36,418 bases of DNA, taken from positions 1-36,418 of the forward strand of contig DATKXO010000460.1 of assembly GCA_035528995.1 (NCBI GenBank), written 5' to 3'. Of the stretch, positions 1 through 11,911 are shown piece by piece. Below the pieces are notes generated by a model. It saw only the letters and a list, made by a program, of their open reading frames with translations. It was not told the DNA's origin and searched no databases. Positions within the stretch are counted from its first letter, which is position 1, and the number at the start of each line of letters is the position of its first letter. The stretch comes from DATKXO01 sp035528995. Lineage in GTDB: Bacteria; Planctomycetota; Phycisphaerae; UBA1845. The translations under genes were made by a program, and so were the position numbers.

Positions 1-400
1 CTGGGCCGACCGTCGCCGGCCGGCTCGAGCACCCTACCCGCAGCTTAGCGCCGACGGATCGACGCGCGAGACGGGCCGCCTCTCGCTGCCTACGCGGGCT
101 TGCTGGCGGTGGGGTTTACCCTGCCACGGCTGTCACCAGCCGCGCGGTGCGCTCTTACCGCACCATTTCACCCTTACCCTTGACACGCCGCGTCTCGCTT
201 TGCGGAACAGGTTGCATCGCAACCGTCGGGCAAAGCCCGACGCGGCGCGTCAAGGGCGGTGTAGTTTCTGTGGCACTTTCCCTCGGCTTGCGCCGGGTTG
301 GCGTTACCAACCACCGTGCCCTGCCCAGTTCGGACTTTCCTCCCGTCTTGACGACCTGCGCCAAAACGAGCGACCGTCTCGCCCGCCCCGCCGCGATATC
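1..400 (-). ncRNA. rnpB: RNase P RNA (bacterial type A), 3' end cut by window edge
   Basis: Catalytic RNA of ribonuclease P, which matures tRNA 5' ends. Read on the minus strand, it shows the universal bacterial landmarks in order: GAGGAAAGTCCG (complement of 331-342), the AGGGTGAAATGG block followed by GTGCGGTAAGAGCGCACC (about 144-175), GGTAAACCCCACC (about 107-119), and the 3' strand of helix P4 with GGGTAGGGTGCTCGAG (about 25-40). The 5' end near 400 is inferred from the -10 element at 408-413. By comparison with E. coli rnpB, some 45-50 nt of the 3' end (including the P1 partner) lie beyond position 1. A long stem between 180-194 and 239-253 (15 pairs including one G-U) closes an extended P12-type arm. 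Identification is very secure; the exact 5' end is not. Confidence 0.95.
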
Positions 401-407
401 CGCATGT

Positions 408-416
408 ATTCTACCA
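408..416 (-). promoter_or_regulatory. Extended -10 promoter of rnpB
   Basis: On the minus strand TGG precedes TAGAAT (complement of 408-416), matching an extended -10 (TGnTAnnnT). The region 17 bp further upstream (GTGTCG) is a poor -35, which extended -10 promoters tolerate. Transcription would begin near 400-401, just before the first RNase P RNA helix. Confidence 0.6.
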
Positions 417-477
417 CGCGGCGGCGGGTGCGACACGCGACCGCGGGACGCGACGGCCGGTCGTCGCACGCGGTGCC

Positions 478-3400
478 TCAGGGGGCGCGGCGGCGGCTTG
501 CCCGCAGGACCGGAATGGCGGCCATCAGGAAGACCGCGTGGATCAGGCCGATCGCGCCGCAGGGGCCACCGGCTGCCCGCCCGGTCGAGGAGCCGCCCGA
601 CTCGTCGGATTGGGCGTTGTCCGTCGATGCAGACGCGGCCAAGCCCGCGCCGGCCTCGTCCGCACCGGAACCAGCAACGAAGGGGCAGCCGTTGGCATCG
701 ACGGGAACGCCGACGCCCGTCCTGGGGCATTCGTCGAAGCAGTTGCCGATGCCGTCCTCGTCGTCGTCACCGCGCGGATCACGCTGCAGGCAGGAACAGC
801 CGGAGGCATCGACGATTGTCATGGCCCTGGTGTTCGGGCAACTGTCCTGGCAGTCGTTGACGCCGTCCTCGTCCTGGTCGAGTTGAACGCACGCGCACCC
901 CCGACCGTTCACCGAATTGCTGGCGGCCGTGTGCGGGCACAGGTCCACGGCGTTGCGGATGCCGTCGCCGTCGGCGTCACCGTTGGGGTCGGTGTCGGGG
1001 TCGGGATTGGGGTCGGGGTCGGGCATGGGGGGAGGTGCGGGCGGCGGAGCGCTGCCGGGACAGTTGACGATCGGCACGTGGACACAGTAGCCGTTCTGGC
1101 AGACGTCGCTGGTGCAGGGGTCGGCGTCGTCGCACTCGTCGTCATCGGCGCAGTCCGTACAGCGGTTGTGGACCTCGTCACACTGGTCCGCGGGGCAGGG
1201 TGGGGGCTGATCGACGCACGAGCCGTCGACGCAGATCTCGGCGCCGTTGCAGAACAGGTGATCGTCACACTCGGCGTCGCCGAGGCACTCGACGCAGAGC
1301 TGTTCGAATTCGTCGCAAAGCAGGCCGGGCGGACACGGGGGCGCTCCCGGATTGCACAGGCCGTCGGTGCCGCAGGATTCGGCTCCGTCGCAGAACAGTC
1401 CGTTGTCGCAGTCCACTTGCTCGTCGCAGTAGTCACAGCGTTGCTCGGGCTCGTTGCAGACGGGGAAGTCTGCACACGGTGGATCGCCCGCCCGGCACAT
1501 GCCGCTGGTGCCGCACGTTTCGGGACCGTTGCAGAAGACGCCGTCGTCGCAGTCTGCGCTGCTGGTGCACTCGTAACAGCGCTGCTTCTCCTCGTCACAC
1601 ATCAGGCCGTTGTTACAGGGCGGCTCGCCGGCGTCGCACCAACCGTCGGCCTCGCAGGTCTCGGCGCCGTTGCAGAAGACCTGATCGTCACAGTCACCCT
1701 GGTTGTTGCACTCGTAGCAGCGCTGTTGGGCAGCGTTGCAGAACAGGCCGTCGGCGCAGGGCGGCGGGCCGGGTTGGCACATGCGATCGGCGTCGCAGGT
1801 CTCGGCGCCATTGCAGAAGGAGCCGTCGTCGCAATCGGCGTGGGTGGTGCACTGGTAGCATTCGTGGGTGGCCTCGTCGCAGGCCAGCCCGCCGGTGCAG
1901 GGCGGCGTACCGGCCTGGCACCAGCCGGTGGCGTCGCAGGACTCGACGCCGCTGCAGTACAGGCCGTCGTCGCAATCGGCGTTGTCCACACACTCGTAGC
2001 ACCGCTGGCCGGCCTCATCGCAGTACTGATCGGCCGGGCACGGCGGTGCTCCGGCCCGGCACGCCCCCTGGGAATCGCAGACCTCGACGCCGTTGCAGAA
2101 GACGCCGTCGGTGCACTCCGTGTCCTGCGTGCACTGGTAGCAGTGCCGTTCTTCGTCGCAGAACAGGCCGTCGGCGCAGGGCGGTGCTCCCCAATGGCAG
2201 GCCCCGTCCTCATCGCAGGTCTCGACGCCGCTGCAGTACAGGCCGTCGTCGCAGTCGGCGTCGTCCAGGCATCCCGTGCACTCGTCCGGGACGTCATCGC
2301 CGTTCCCGTCGGCGCTGGCCCCGAGGTCGATGTCGCACTCGTCGGGGAACCCGTTGGTGTTGCAGTCCCAACTGGTGCCGGCCGCGATGTCGTCGGTGTC
2401 GTCGATGCCGTTGTCGTTGCAGTCCCAACTATACTCGTGGGCTCCCATGTCCACGACCGGTGGGGGCCCGACGCCGGTGTCGGGCGTGTCGGGGTCGTCG
2501 ATGAACCGCGGCCGGCGGTCGAAGTCCCAGGGCACGGGCTCGGCCGTGTTCCCGTCGCCGTCCAGGTCGAGTGTGTCGGGCGGGACGGCCGTGTTGTCGG
2601 CCGCGTCGATGCAGGGCGAGCCGGCCTGCAGGCGGACGTCGCCGTAATCGTCGTTGTCCCCGACGCCCCATCCGTCGCCGCCGTGGTTGGGATAGCGTAC
2701 AAAGAGCGGGTCGTCGTCGATGTTCCCCAGGCCGGGATAGATGAAGTCGTCGTCGGGATCGTCGTCCTGGACGGCAGTGTAGGAGACGATCGACTCGCCA
2801 TGGGTATTGCCATCATTCCAGACGTGGTCGTAAATCTGTGCGGTCTCGTCGCCGTTGGCCCCGTCCTGGTCGCGGTTTCCCCAGAACAGGCAGTTGATCA
2901 GGAGGGGGTCGCCCGATTCGTTGAAGAGGCCGCCGCCGCGCTCGAATGCCCAGTTGTGGGCGAAGGTGCAGTTAACGGCGAGCAAGGTCCTGCGCCCGCC
3001 ACACCAGTGCAATCCACCTCCTCCCAGGTAAGGGGCGGAGCCGTTCTCCGAGTTCCCGATGAACCGGCAATTGACTAGGGTCGCATCAGCGTTGCCCACG
3101 TACATCGCGCCGCCGATGCTCCAAGTGGTGCTCGTGGTCCTGTTGCCCTCGAACGTGCAGTTGACCAGGACCGGCTGGCAGTCGCCGAGGACCCGCATTG
3201 CGCCCTCTTCCTCGCCCTGGTTGCCACGGAAGACGCAGTTGATCAGTGTTGGGCTGGAGAAGTCGTTACACTCGAGAGCGGCCGCGCCACCCATGCCGAA
3301 CGCCCCGTTTTCGATGAACTCGCAGTTGATCAGGTTGGGATTCGACCCGTCCGACAGAAACATCCCGCCTCCCAATAGTACGGTCCGGTTCCTGGTGAAC

Positions 3401-3957
3401 GTGCAGTTGGCCAGAGTGGGACTGCCTGCCTCGATCAGCATTCCCCCGCCGAACTGCCAGTGCTCCGGCGCCATCGTGTTGGCATTCCCGCCGGTGATGG
3501 TGAAGCCGTTCAGGACGGCCGTCGTGTTCGTGCCGCTGCCCACGACCACGTGGTAGCTGTTCTCTCCGTAGCCGGCGAAATCTGGCCCATCGTTGCCGCC
3601 GAGATCACCACTGAGATTGGTGGGATTGGCCTTCCAGTTGCGCTGATTGCGGGCCGACTCGGTTCCCGCAAATCCGCCGTACAGCGCCACGTAGTTGCGC
3701 AGGTGAAAGGAGACGGTGCGGTCGCCGTCCTGGGTGGGGATGTATCTGCCGGCCGCGACCCAGATATCGTCGCCGCCGGACGCGGCAGCCAAGCCGTCCT
3801 GGAGGTCGTCGAAGGCCGTCGCCCAGCTCGAGCCGTCGCCGCCCGGCGGGGCGTCGGCGTTGACGTGGACCACGCTCTGCGCCCAAGCGGCGCCGGGGCC
3901 GGTCGCTGCACCGACCAGCGCGGCTGCGAGCAGCAGGCGGCATCTGTTGCTGGACAT
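478..3957 (-). CDS. Secreted beta-helix / Cys-rich-repeat / thrombospondin-3 protein with C-terminal sorting-type tail
   Basis: A 1159-residue exported protein of unknown function. The ATG at 3957 is chosen because GAGAGGGTGA lies just upstream and a typical signal peptide follows (basic start, LLLAAALVGAA, then AWA-Q near residue 26); the frame stays open to 4056 without such signals. Residues about 28-500 form a right-handed beta-helix, with repeated N-C-x-F-x-x-N rungs and the planctomycete-type ALYGGFAG and LSGDL motifs. About 525-560 contain DCNDNGIDD-type Asp/Asn segments. About 560-967 carry eight Cys-rich repeats of roughly 46 residues plus a degenerate ninth. A Pro/Asp linker leads to thrombospondin type 3-like Ca-binding repeats (DADGDGI, DQDEDGVND, DDDEDGIGN; about 985-1085). 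The last 30 residues are GG-x-CG, a hydrophobic helix and a basic end. It is probably an outer-surface or adhesive protein. The gene ends 78 bp before rnpB. Confidence 0.9.
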   Translation of the reverse strand: MSSNRCRLLLAAALVGAATGPGAAWAQSVVHVNADAPPGGDGSSWATAFDDLQDGLAAASGGDDIWVAAGRYIPTQDGDRTVSFHLRNYVALYGGFAGTESARNQRNWKANPTNLSGDLGGNDGPDFAGYGENSYHVVVGSGTNTTAVLNGFTITGGNANTMAPEHWQFGGGMLIEAGSPTLANCTFTRNRTVLLGGGMFLSDGSNPNLINCEFIENGAFGMGGAAALECNDFSSPTLINCVFRGNQGEEEGAMRVLGDCQPVLVNCTFEGNRTTSTTWSIGGAMYVGNADATLVNCRFIGNSENGSAPYLGGGGLHWCGGRRTLLAVNCTFAHNWAFERGGGLFNESGDPLLINCLFWGNRDQDGANGDETAQIYDHVWNDGNTHGESIVSYTAVQDDDPDDDFIYPGLGNIDDDPLFVRYPNHGGDGWGVGDNDDYGDVRLQAGSPCIDAADNTAVPPDTLDLDGDGNTAEPVPWDFDRRPRFIDDPDTPDTGVGPPPVVDMGAHEYSWDCNDNGIDDTDDIAAGTSWDCNTNGFPDECDIDLGASADGNGDDVPDECTGCLDDADCDDGLYCSGVETCDEDGACHWGAPPCADGLFCDEERHCYQCTQDTECTDGVFCNGVEVCDSQGACRAGAPPCPADQYCDEAGQRCYECVDNADCDDGLYCSGVESCDATGWCQAGTPPCTGGLACDEATHECYQCTTHADCDDGSFCNGAETCDADRMCQPGPPPCADGLFCNAAQQRCYECNNQGDCDDQVFCNGAETCEADGWCDAGEPPCNNGLMCDEEKQRCYECTSSADCDDGVFCNGPETCGTSGMCRAGDPPCADFPVCNEPEQRCDYCDEQVDCDNGLFCDGAESCGTDGLCNPGAPPCPPGLLCDEFEQLCVECLGDAECDDHLFCNGAEICVDGSCVDQPPPCPADQCDEVHNRCTDCADDDECDDADPCTSDVCQNGYCVHVPIVNCPGSAPPPAPPPMPDPDPNPDPDTDPNGDADGDGIRNAVDLCPHTAASNSVNGRGCACVQLDQDEDGVNDCQDSCPNTRAMTIVDASGCSCLQRDPRGDDDEDGIGNCFDECPRTGVGVPVDANGCPFVAGSGADEAGAGLAASASTDNAQSDESGGSSTGRAAGGPCGAIGLIHAVFLMAAIPVLRASRRRAP
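1057..2275 (-). repeat. Tandem Cys-rich repeat-coding array (about 138 bp units)
   Basis: Within the secreted protein, eight units follow a common plan: C-x4-(D/E)C-(D/T)D-x3-(Y/F)C-(S/N/D)G-x-E-x-C, then x-C, then PPC, then a (Y)C-(D/N)E-type segment ending in C. A shortened ninth unit ends at VNCPGS. Each unit carries about eight Cys. The units differ at many positions, so this is an old duplication with divergence rather than a recent expansion. Similar Cys-rich repeats are common in secreted proteins of myxobacteria and planctomycetes. Confidence 0.85.
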
Positions 3958-4291
3958 GGTATTCACCCTCTCTTGTATCCGGCGGCCGGCCTCGCAAGCC
4001 CTATGTCGATCAGTGCTTGCCCGGTGGCGCGACCGCGGGCCGGATGGGATGCGCACGCTAAATCAACGCGTACGCCATAGAGCACCGCACGGCTGCCGCG
4101 TGAATGCGCATGCTTTCCGCACGTTGCCAATCATGTAGACGGTAAATGCGGCCAATTCTTACACGCGATCTTCAAGAAAATCGCACATCGGCCTGGACGG
4201 GCCGCCGGTCGCTGGGTGGAGGCCAGAAGGGGGCTTGGCGGGCTGTGAAGAGCGTTTTCTGCGATCTGTGACGGGCCGGAAAGCCTGTCCG
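3958..4291. other. Intergenic region between two minus-strand genes, no gene seen
   Basis: It contains the ribosome binding site of the secreted protein at its left end. A short inverted repeat, CGGCC-6 nt-GGCCG, lies near 4188-4203; it could act in termination of the molybdenum hydroxylase gene but has no T run right after the stem. No convincing -35/-10 pair, RNA gene or small ORF was found. Confidence 0.5.
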
Positions 4292-6922
<2,631 letters not shown>

Positions 6923-7022
6923 AGGCGCCTGTTCCCCAAGGCTCTCGCGGGCCCAAACGGGGCATGATAGTCGGTTGCGGCGAGTGTTTCGACCGGCTAG
7001 GGTCAACGTCTAGAGGTCCCCT

Positions 7023-7568
7023 ATGCCGCGCGATTGGAAGGGCTTCATCAGACGGCTGCTGAATCGTCCCCTGTTCGGGACGGTGGTAGTCCCGCGCGGC
7101 GCCGTGGTCGACGCCGGTCTCTTCCCGGAAGACGAGTTCCCCGTGCACTGCACCAAGTGCCGGTATCTGTTGCGCGGGTTGCCGGACGGCCGTTGCCCCG
7201 AGTGCGGCACCGCGTTTCAGCGGGGAAGACTGCTCGTCCGGGAGTACGTGCTGAAGCACGACGAACCTTCTTTCCGATCGTCGCCAGCCGGCAAATGGAC
7301 CTGGTGGCTGTCGATCGGTGGGATTGCTCTCCAACTTGCCGCATACGGGGCTTTCTTGGCCTCGATCTTCGTTCCCGAGCCCGCTACACCCGCCACCTTC
7401 CAACAAACCGCGGATTGGACCACGAGGCTCTTCCTTGCATGGCGGGTGGTGACGGTAATTGCCTGGCTGATGTTCATTGGCGCCGGCATTCTCGCTGCCC
7501 GTCACTTCTACCGCACTCGGGCCAAGCGGCGGCGCATTCGCGAAGCGCTGAACCTGCCGAAGACATGA
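7023..7568 (+). CDS. Zinc-ribbon membrane protein
   Basis: A 181-residue protein of unknown function. A zinc ribbon at about residues 43-63 (C-T-K-C, RYLLRGLPDGR, C-P-E-C-G) resembles the CxxCGYDLRGLP-type ribbon frequent in planctomycete membrane proteins. Two predicted membrane helices follow (about 95-117 and 140-160), then a very basic tail (RTRAKRRRIR). AGAGGT sits about 6 nt before the ATG. The gene diverges from the molybdenum hydroxylase, with 100 bp between the two starts. The ribbon is in the N-terminal part, probably cytoplasmic, and may bind a protein or nucleic acid; no function can be assigned. Confidence 0.75.
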   Translation: MPRDWKGFIRRLLNRPLFGTVVVPRGAVVDAGLFPEDEFPVHCTKCRYLLRGLPDGRCPECGTAFQRGRLLVREYVLKHDEPSFRSSPAGKWTWWLSIGGIALQLAAYGAFLASIFVPEPATPATFQQTADWTTRLFLAWRVVTVIAWLMFIGAGILAARHFYRTRAKRRRIREALNLPKT

Positions 7569-7694
7569 GGACAATCAACGTGGGCCGGAGGCTGGCTGCC
7601 CCGTCCGTTCCGCGCAGCGATAGACCGCGGGTGGCCTGCGTCCCTCCCGGCGCGCCGGCAGGTAACCACGCCGCAACTTTCGTCAACCGTTCGC

Positions 7695-8522
7695 TTACGG
7701 ACCGGTGGCGACGTGCGGCGCGTCGCCCGGCGGGCCGCGGTAGGCGTAGTCGGCGTTGGTCAGGATCTGGTCGAGCGCGGTGGGCAGGTTGGCGAGGTTG
7801 TCAAACGCGGCGGCCGGTATGGCGAACAACCCCCTGCGGTTGTCGAACGCGCGGACCGACGAGTCGCGGAACAGGATGTTCGCGGTCCGCCCCAGGTGGT
7901 TGGTGTGGTGGAAGAGCCCCTCGCCCAGACTGTTGGCGTCCAGGGCCAGCGTTTCGACCGGCACGGGCTGACCGCCGATCACGTTGCTGCCCATCCGGTC
8001 GAGTCGCCCGGTGGCGGCGTCCGCCGGAAGGTGGTCGAGCTGCCGGTACAGGTACGAGCCGTAGGCGTCCGCCTCCGTCCCGATCCTGGGCGACTCCTCC
8101 TGAAGGTTGAAGTTGTCGTCGGCCGGGCAGAACAGGACGCGGGCGTCGGTGATCGTGCTGCGCAGCAGTTGGCCCAGAGCGTTGTATTGCAGCGGGTGGG
8201 ACGCGGGCGGGCCGGGAGCCCCGGTGCCGATCCAGATCTGGTTGGTCGCCAGAATGTTCGAGCCGAAGTCGAAGGGGTGGGCCGGGTCCGGGCCGCGCGG
8301 GATGTAGCCGTTGTACTCGCTGGCGTAGGCGTGGATGGCCGTGCCGATCTGATGCAGGTTCGCGGCGCAGGCGGCCATCTTGCCCTGGTCCCGCGCCCGA
8401 CGCAACGACGGCAGCAGGATCGCCACCAGAAGCCCGATGATCGACACCACAACCAGCAACTCGATCAGCGTGAAACCGGTGGCGGTCCGATGTCGGTTAT
8501 CACGCACGTGCGAGTGCTCCAT
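7695..8522 (-). CDS. Type II secretion/type IV pilin-like pseudopilin (planctomycete G-type)
   Basis: A 275-residue prepilin-like protein. Residues about 16-40 carry the processing and methylation motif GFTLIELLVVVSIIG, with G(-1), F(+1) and E(+5), and a hydrophobic helix ending in ILLPSL. This is followed by the family's CAANLHQIGTAIHAYASEYNGYIPRG segment in pieces, a globular domain, and a FRDSSVRAFDN-type ending common in planctomycete pseudopilins. Such proteins are cleaved by prepilin peptidase; most have no known role and occur in many copies per genome. No secretion machinery is nearby. There is no strong ribosome binding site before the ATG, but a TTGACA-containing promoter lies about 40 bp upstream of the expected transcript start. 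Confidence 0.88.
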   Translation of the reverse strand: MEHSHVRDNRHRTATGFTLIELLVVVSIIGLLVAILLPSLRRARDQGKMAACAANLHQIGTAIHAYASEYNGYIPRGPDPAHPFDFGSNILATNQIWIGTGAPGPPASHPLQYNALGQLLRSTITDARVLFCPADDNFNLQEESPRIGTEADAYGSYLYRQLDHLPADAATGRLDRMGSNVIGGQPVPVETLALDANSLGEGLFHHTNHLGRTANILFRDSSVRAFDNRRGLFAIPAAAFDNLANLPTALDQILTNADYAYRGPPGDAPHVATGP

Positions 8523-8567
8523 CGAGACGAGGCGTTTTCGGCCGGTGCCCGGGTCCCGGATATCTCC

Positions 8568-8594
8568 CTTCTACCAGAAGCAGGCTGCTGTCAA
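8568..8594 (-). promoter_or_regulatory. Promoter of the pseudopilin gene
   Basis: On the minus strand a perfect TTGACA (complement of 8589-8594) is followed after 15 bp by TAGAAG (8568-8573), preceded by TGG, making an extended -10. The 15-bp spacer is short. The TGGTAGAA core is the same as in the rnpB promoter. The predicted transcript begins near 8561, giving a leader of about 40 nt. Confidence 0.5.
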
Positions 8595-8703
8595 GTCGCC
8601 CGGCTGTGTCGGAAGTTGTGGCAGGCCGCGCCGCGCGTCACCTGTGCGACCGGGTGACGGGGCCGGTGGGCTGCGGACTCACGACGTCGGATATCCGGCG
8701 ACG

Positions 8704-9186
8704 TCAGATCTCCGGTTCGCTGAGGCCGGTGTAGCACGCCTGGGCCCGCTGGGCGATCTGCTCGGGGGTCAGGTCCTCCTTGTGCGTGCAGATCTCCCAC
8801 TCGTGGCCGAACGGGTCGATCACCTTGCTGTAGCGGTCGCCCCAGAACGCGTCGGCGGGTTTCATGGACTCGGTTGCACCGGCCTCGACGGCCCGTTTGT
8901 AAACCGCGTCGCAGTCCTCGACGTACAGGCACAGGCCCACCGTCGTGCCCTTCAGTTGCTGCGGCGAGACCCAGTGCTGCATCATGGGCATCTCGTCCAC
9001 GATCATCAGCATCGAGTTCCCGATCTTCAGTTGGGCATGCATCACCGTCTGGCCGTCCGGACCGGTCAGGCAGGATCCCCCCTCGGCCGCGAAGGCCTTC
9101 TTGTAGAACTCGATGGCCTTCTGGGCCCCTCGAACGATCAGGTGCGGGGTCAGTGTGCTGAACCCCTCGGGAATCGGATTCGCCAT
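8704..9186 (-). CDS. VOC-superfamily (glyoxalase / PhnB-like) protein
   Basis: A 160-residue vicinal-oxygen-chelate protein. It starts with FSTLTPHLIVRGAQKAIEFYKKAF and ends its domain with KVIDPFGHEWEICTHKEDLTPE, both hallmarks of the PhnB/YdcJ-type subgroup. Paired beta-alpha-beta-beta-beta modules are expected to bind a divalent metal: candidate ligands are His (TPHL), Gln/His in the central strands and Glu in HEWEI. The substrate is unknown, and many such proteins are not true glyoxalases. The ATG at 9186 is preceded by GGAGAG; the frame extends upstream to 9225 without a comparable site. It lies 51 bp downstream of the double DinB gene on the same strand and is probably cotranscribed with it. 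Confidence 0.88.
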   Translation of the reverse strand: MANPIPEGFSTLTPHLIVRGAQKAIEFYKKAFAAEGGSCLTGPDGQTVMHAQLKIGNSMLMIVDEMPMMQHWVSPQQLKGTTVGLCLYVEDCDAVYKRAVEAGATESMKPADAFWGDRYSKVIDPFGHEWEICTHKEDLTPEQIAQRAQACYTGLSEPEI

Positions 9187-9237
9187 GAATCTCTCCTTCG
9201 TAGCGTGACCGGCGCGGAGCGCCACTCACCAATCGGT

Positions 9238-10263
9238 CTAAGCACATTCGGCCGCCGTCTCTCGCAGCCAGGCCAGGTAGTCCAGCGGCCGGCAGTCGGC
9301 GCCGAGGTGGCGCAGCATGTTGCGAACCTGGGCCCGATGGTGCGTGCCGTGGTTATGGAGTTGTAGCATGGTCTCGCCCAGCACGAAAGTCAGCTTGCGT
9401 TCCGGCGTGACCCAGGCCGACGTCTCTCGTTGCAGAGCGGGTGCGTCGGTTTTGTCGAGGAAAGCGTTGCGCCCCTGCACCGTCCGCTCGAACACGTCGC
9501 GCAGCTCGGCCATCGACAGGGTCGGCGGGAATTTGTCGTACTCCTTGGTCGGCCCGTGGATCCAGTTGTCGAGCCACCATCGCTCGGCGTCGCAGATGTG
9601 CACCAGCGTGATGCGGACCGAGCCCACGCCCATCTCGAACGGGCGGTCGAGTTGCCCGTCGGTGAGTGTGGCCGCGACCGCCCGGATGCGCTCCTGGGCC
9701 CAGTCGCCGTAGGCGAAGTAGCGGCCGATGACGTCGAGATCGAAATCCGGCACCGGCGGCTGCGCGAACGACTCATCCACCCGCATGAACAGGTAGTCCA
9801 GCCCGGGGGGCTTGACGCCGACGTGCCGGAGCATGTTCAGCGCCTGGGCCCGATGGTGCATGGCGTGGTTGCAGACGTGAATGATCAGATCGCCCAGAGC
9901 GAACGCACACTCGCGCCCCTGCTTATCGGTAAACCTGACGGGTCGGGCGTAGCCATCGGGCCCGGCTTGATCGAGAAGTGCGTCGCGCTCGCCGGCCGTG
10001 CGGACCCAACGGCCCCGAAGGTCCGCCATCGCCAGCCCTGCCTCCATGTCGGGATAGACGGGTTCGGCCTTGCCGGCCCAGCGGTCGAGCCACACGCGCT
10101 CGGCCGCCCAAAGGTGATGCAGCGTCCCCCGCAGCGACCCGAACCCCATCTCGAACGCCCGATCCAGCCCCTCGTCGTCCAGCTCGGCAGTCAGCCCCAT
10201 CAACTTGTCCCGCGCCCAGTCGTTGTGAACGAACAGAGCACGGTGAACATCAAGCGATTGCAT
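9238..10263 (-). CDS. Tandem-duplicated DinB-like four-helix protein
   Basis: A 341-residue protein made of two DinB/YfiT-like domains. Each half has the same pattern: FEMG-x-GS-(L/V)R-x-TL near its first His (LHHLWAAERVW; LVHICDAERWW) and a later H-x2-NH-x2-HHRAQ or LHNHGTHHRAQ motif, giving the metal-binding His triad twice. Halves are roughly residues 1-165 and 175-341. DinB-family proteins are metal-dependent enzymes, including mycothiol, bacillithiol and glutathione transferases, usually of about 150-170 residues as a single domain. A fused pair would place two metal sites in one chain, mimicking the dimer. GGAAGG lies 8 nt before the ATG. The VOC gene follows; both folds serve thiol-linked detoxification elsewhere, so a shared stress role is a guess. 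Confidence 0.88.
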   Translation of the reverse strand: MQSLDVHRALFVHNDWARDKLMGLTAELDDEGLDRAFEMGFGSLRGTLHHLWAAERVWLDRWAGKAEPVYPDMEAGLAMADLRGRWVRTAGERDALLDQAGPDGYARPVRFTDKQGRECAFALGDLIIHVCNHAMHHRAQALNMLRHVGVKPPGLDYLFMRVDESFAQPPVPDFDLDVIGRYFAYGDWAQERIRAVAATLTDGQLDRPFEMGVGSVRITLVHICDAERWWLDNWIHGPTKEYDKFPPTLSMAELRDVFERTVQGRNAFLDKTDAPALQRETSAWVTPERKLTFVLGETMLQLHNHGTHHRAQVRNMLRHLGADCRPLDYLAWLRETAAECA

Positions 10264-10357
10264 CGGTCAGCCTTCCGTGATGTGCCCGCCCAACAGAGCA
10301 GATTGGGGGCCGGTTTTCAACCGATCCGAAACGCCGGTTAGAAGCCGGTGCCGCTCG

Positions 10358-11860
<1,503 letters not shown>

Positions 11861-11911
11861 CGGATCTTCCGCCCCAAACGACCTGCATCGACCGCGCCGC
11901 CGCGCCCCGGA

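Noticed and set aside
147..886. Overlapping open frames on both strands over the first 900 bp
   Set aside because: They lie over rnpB and the 3' end of the secreted-protein gene, are rich in Arg/Pro as expected of GC-rich shadow frames, and lack ribosome binding sites or family motifs.
538..3078. 846-codon plus-strand frame opposite the secreted protein
   Set aside because: Its sequence is a low-complexity Val/Ala/Gly pattern produced by the antisense of Asp/Cys-rich repeats; the minus-strand frame has a signal peptide and recognisable domains.
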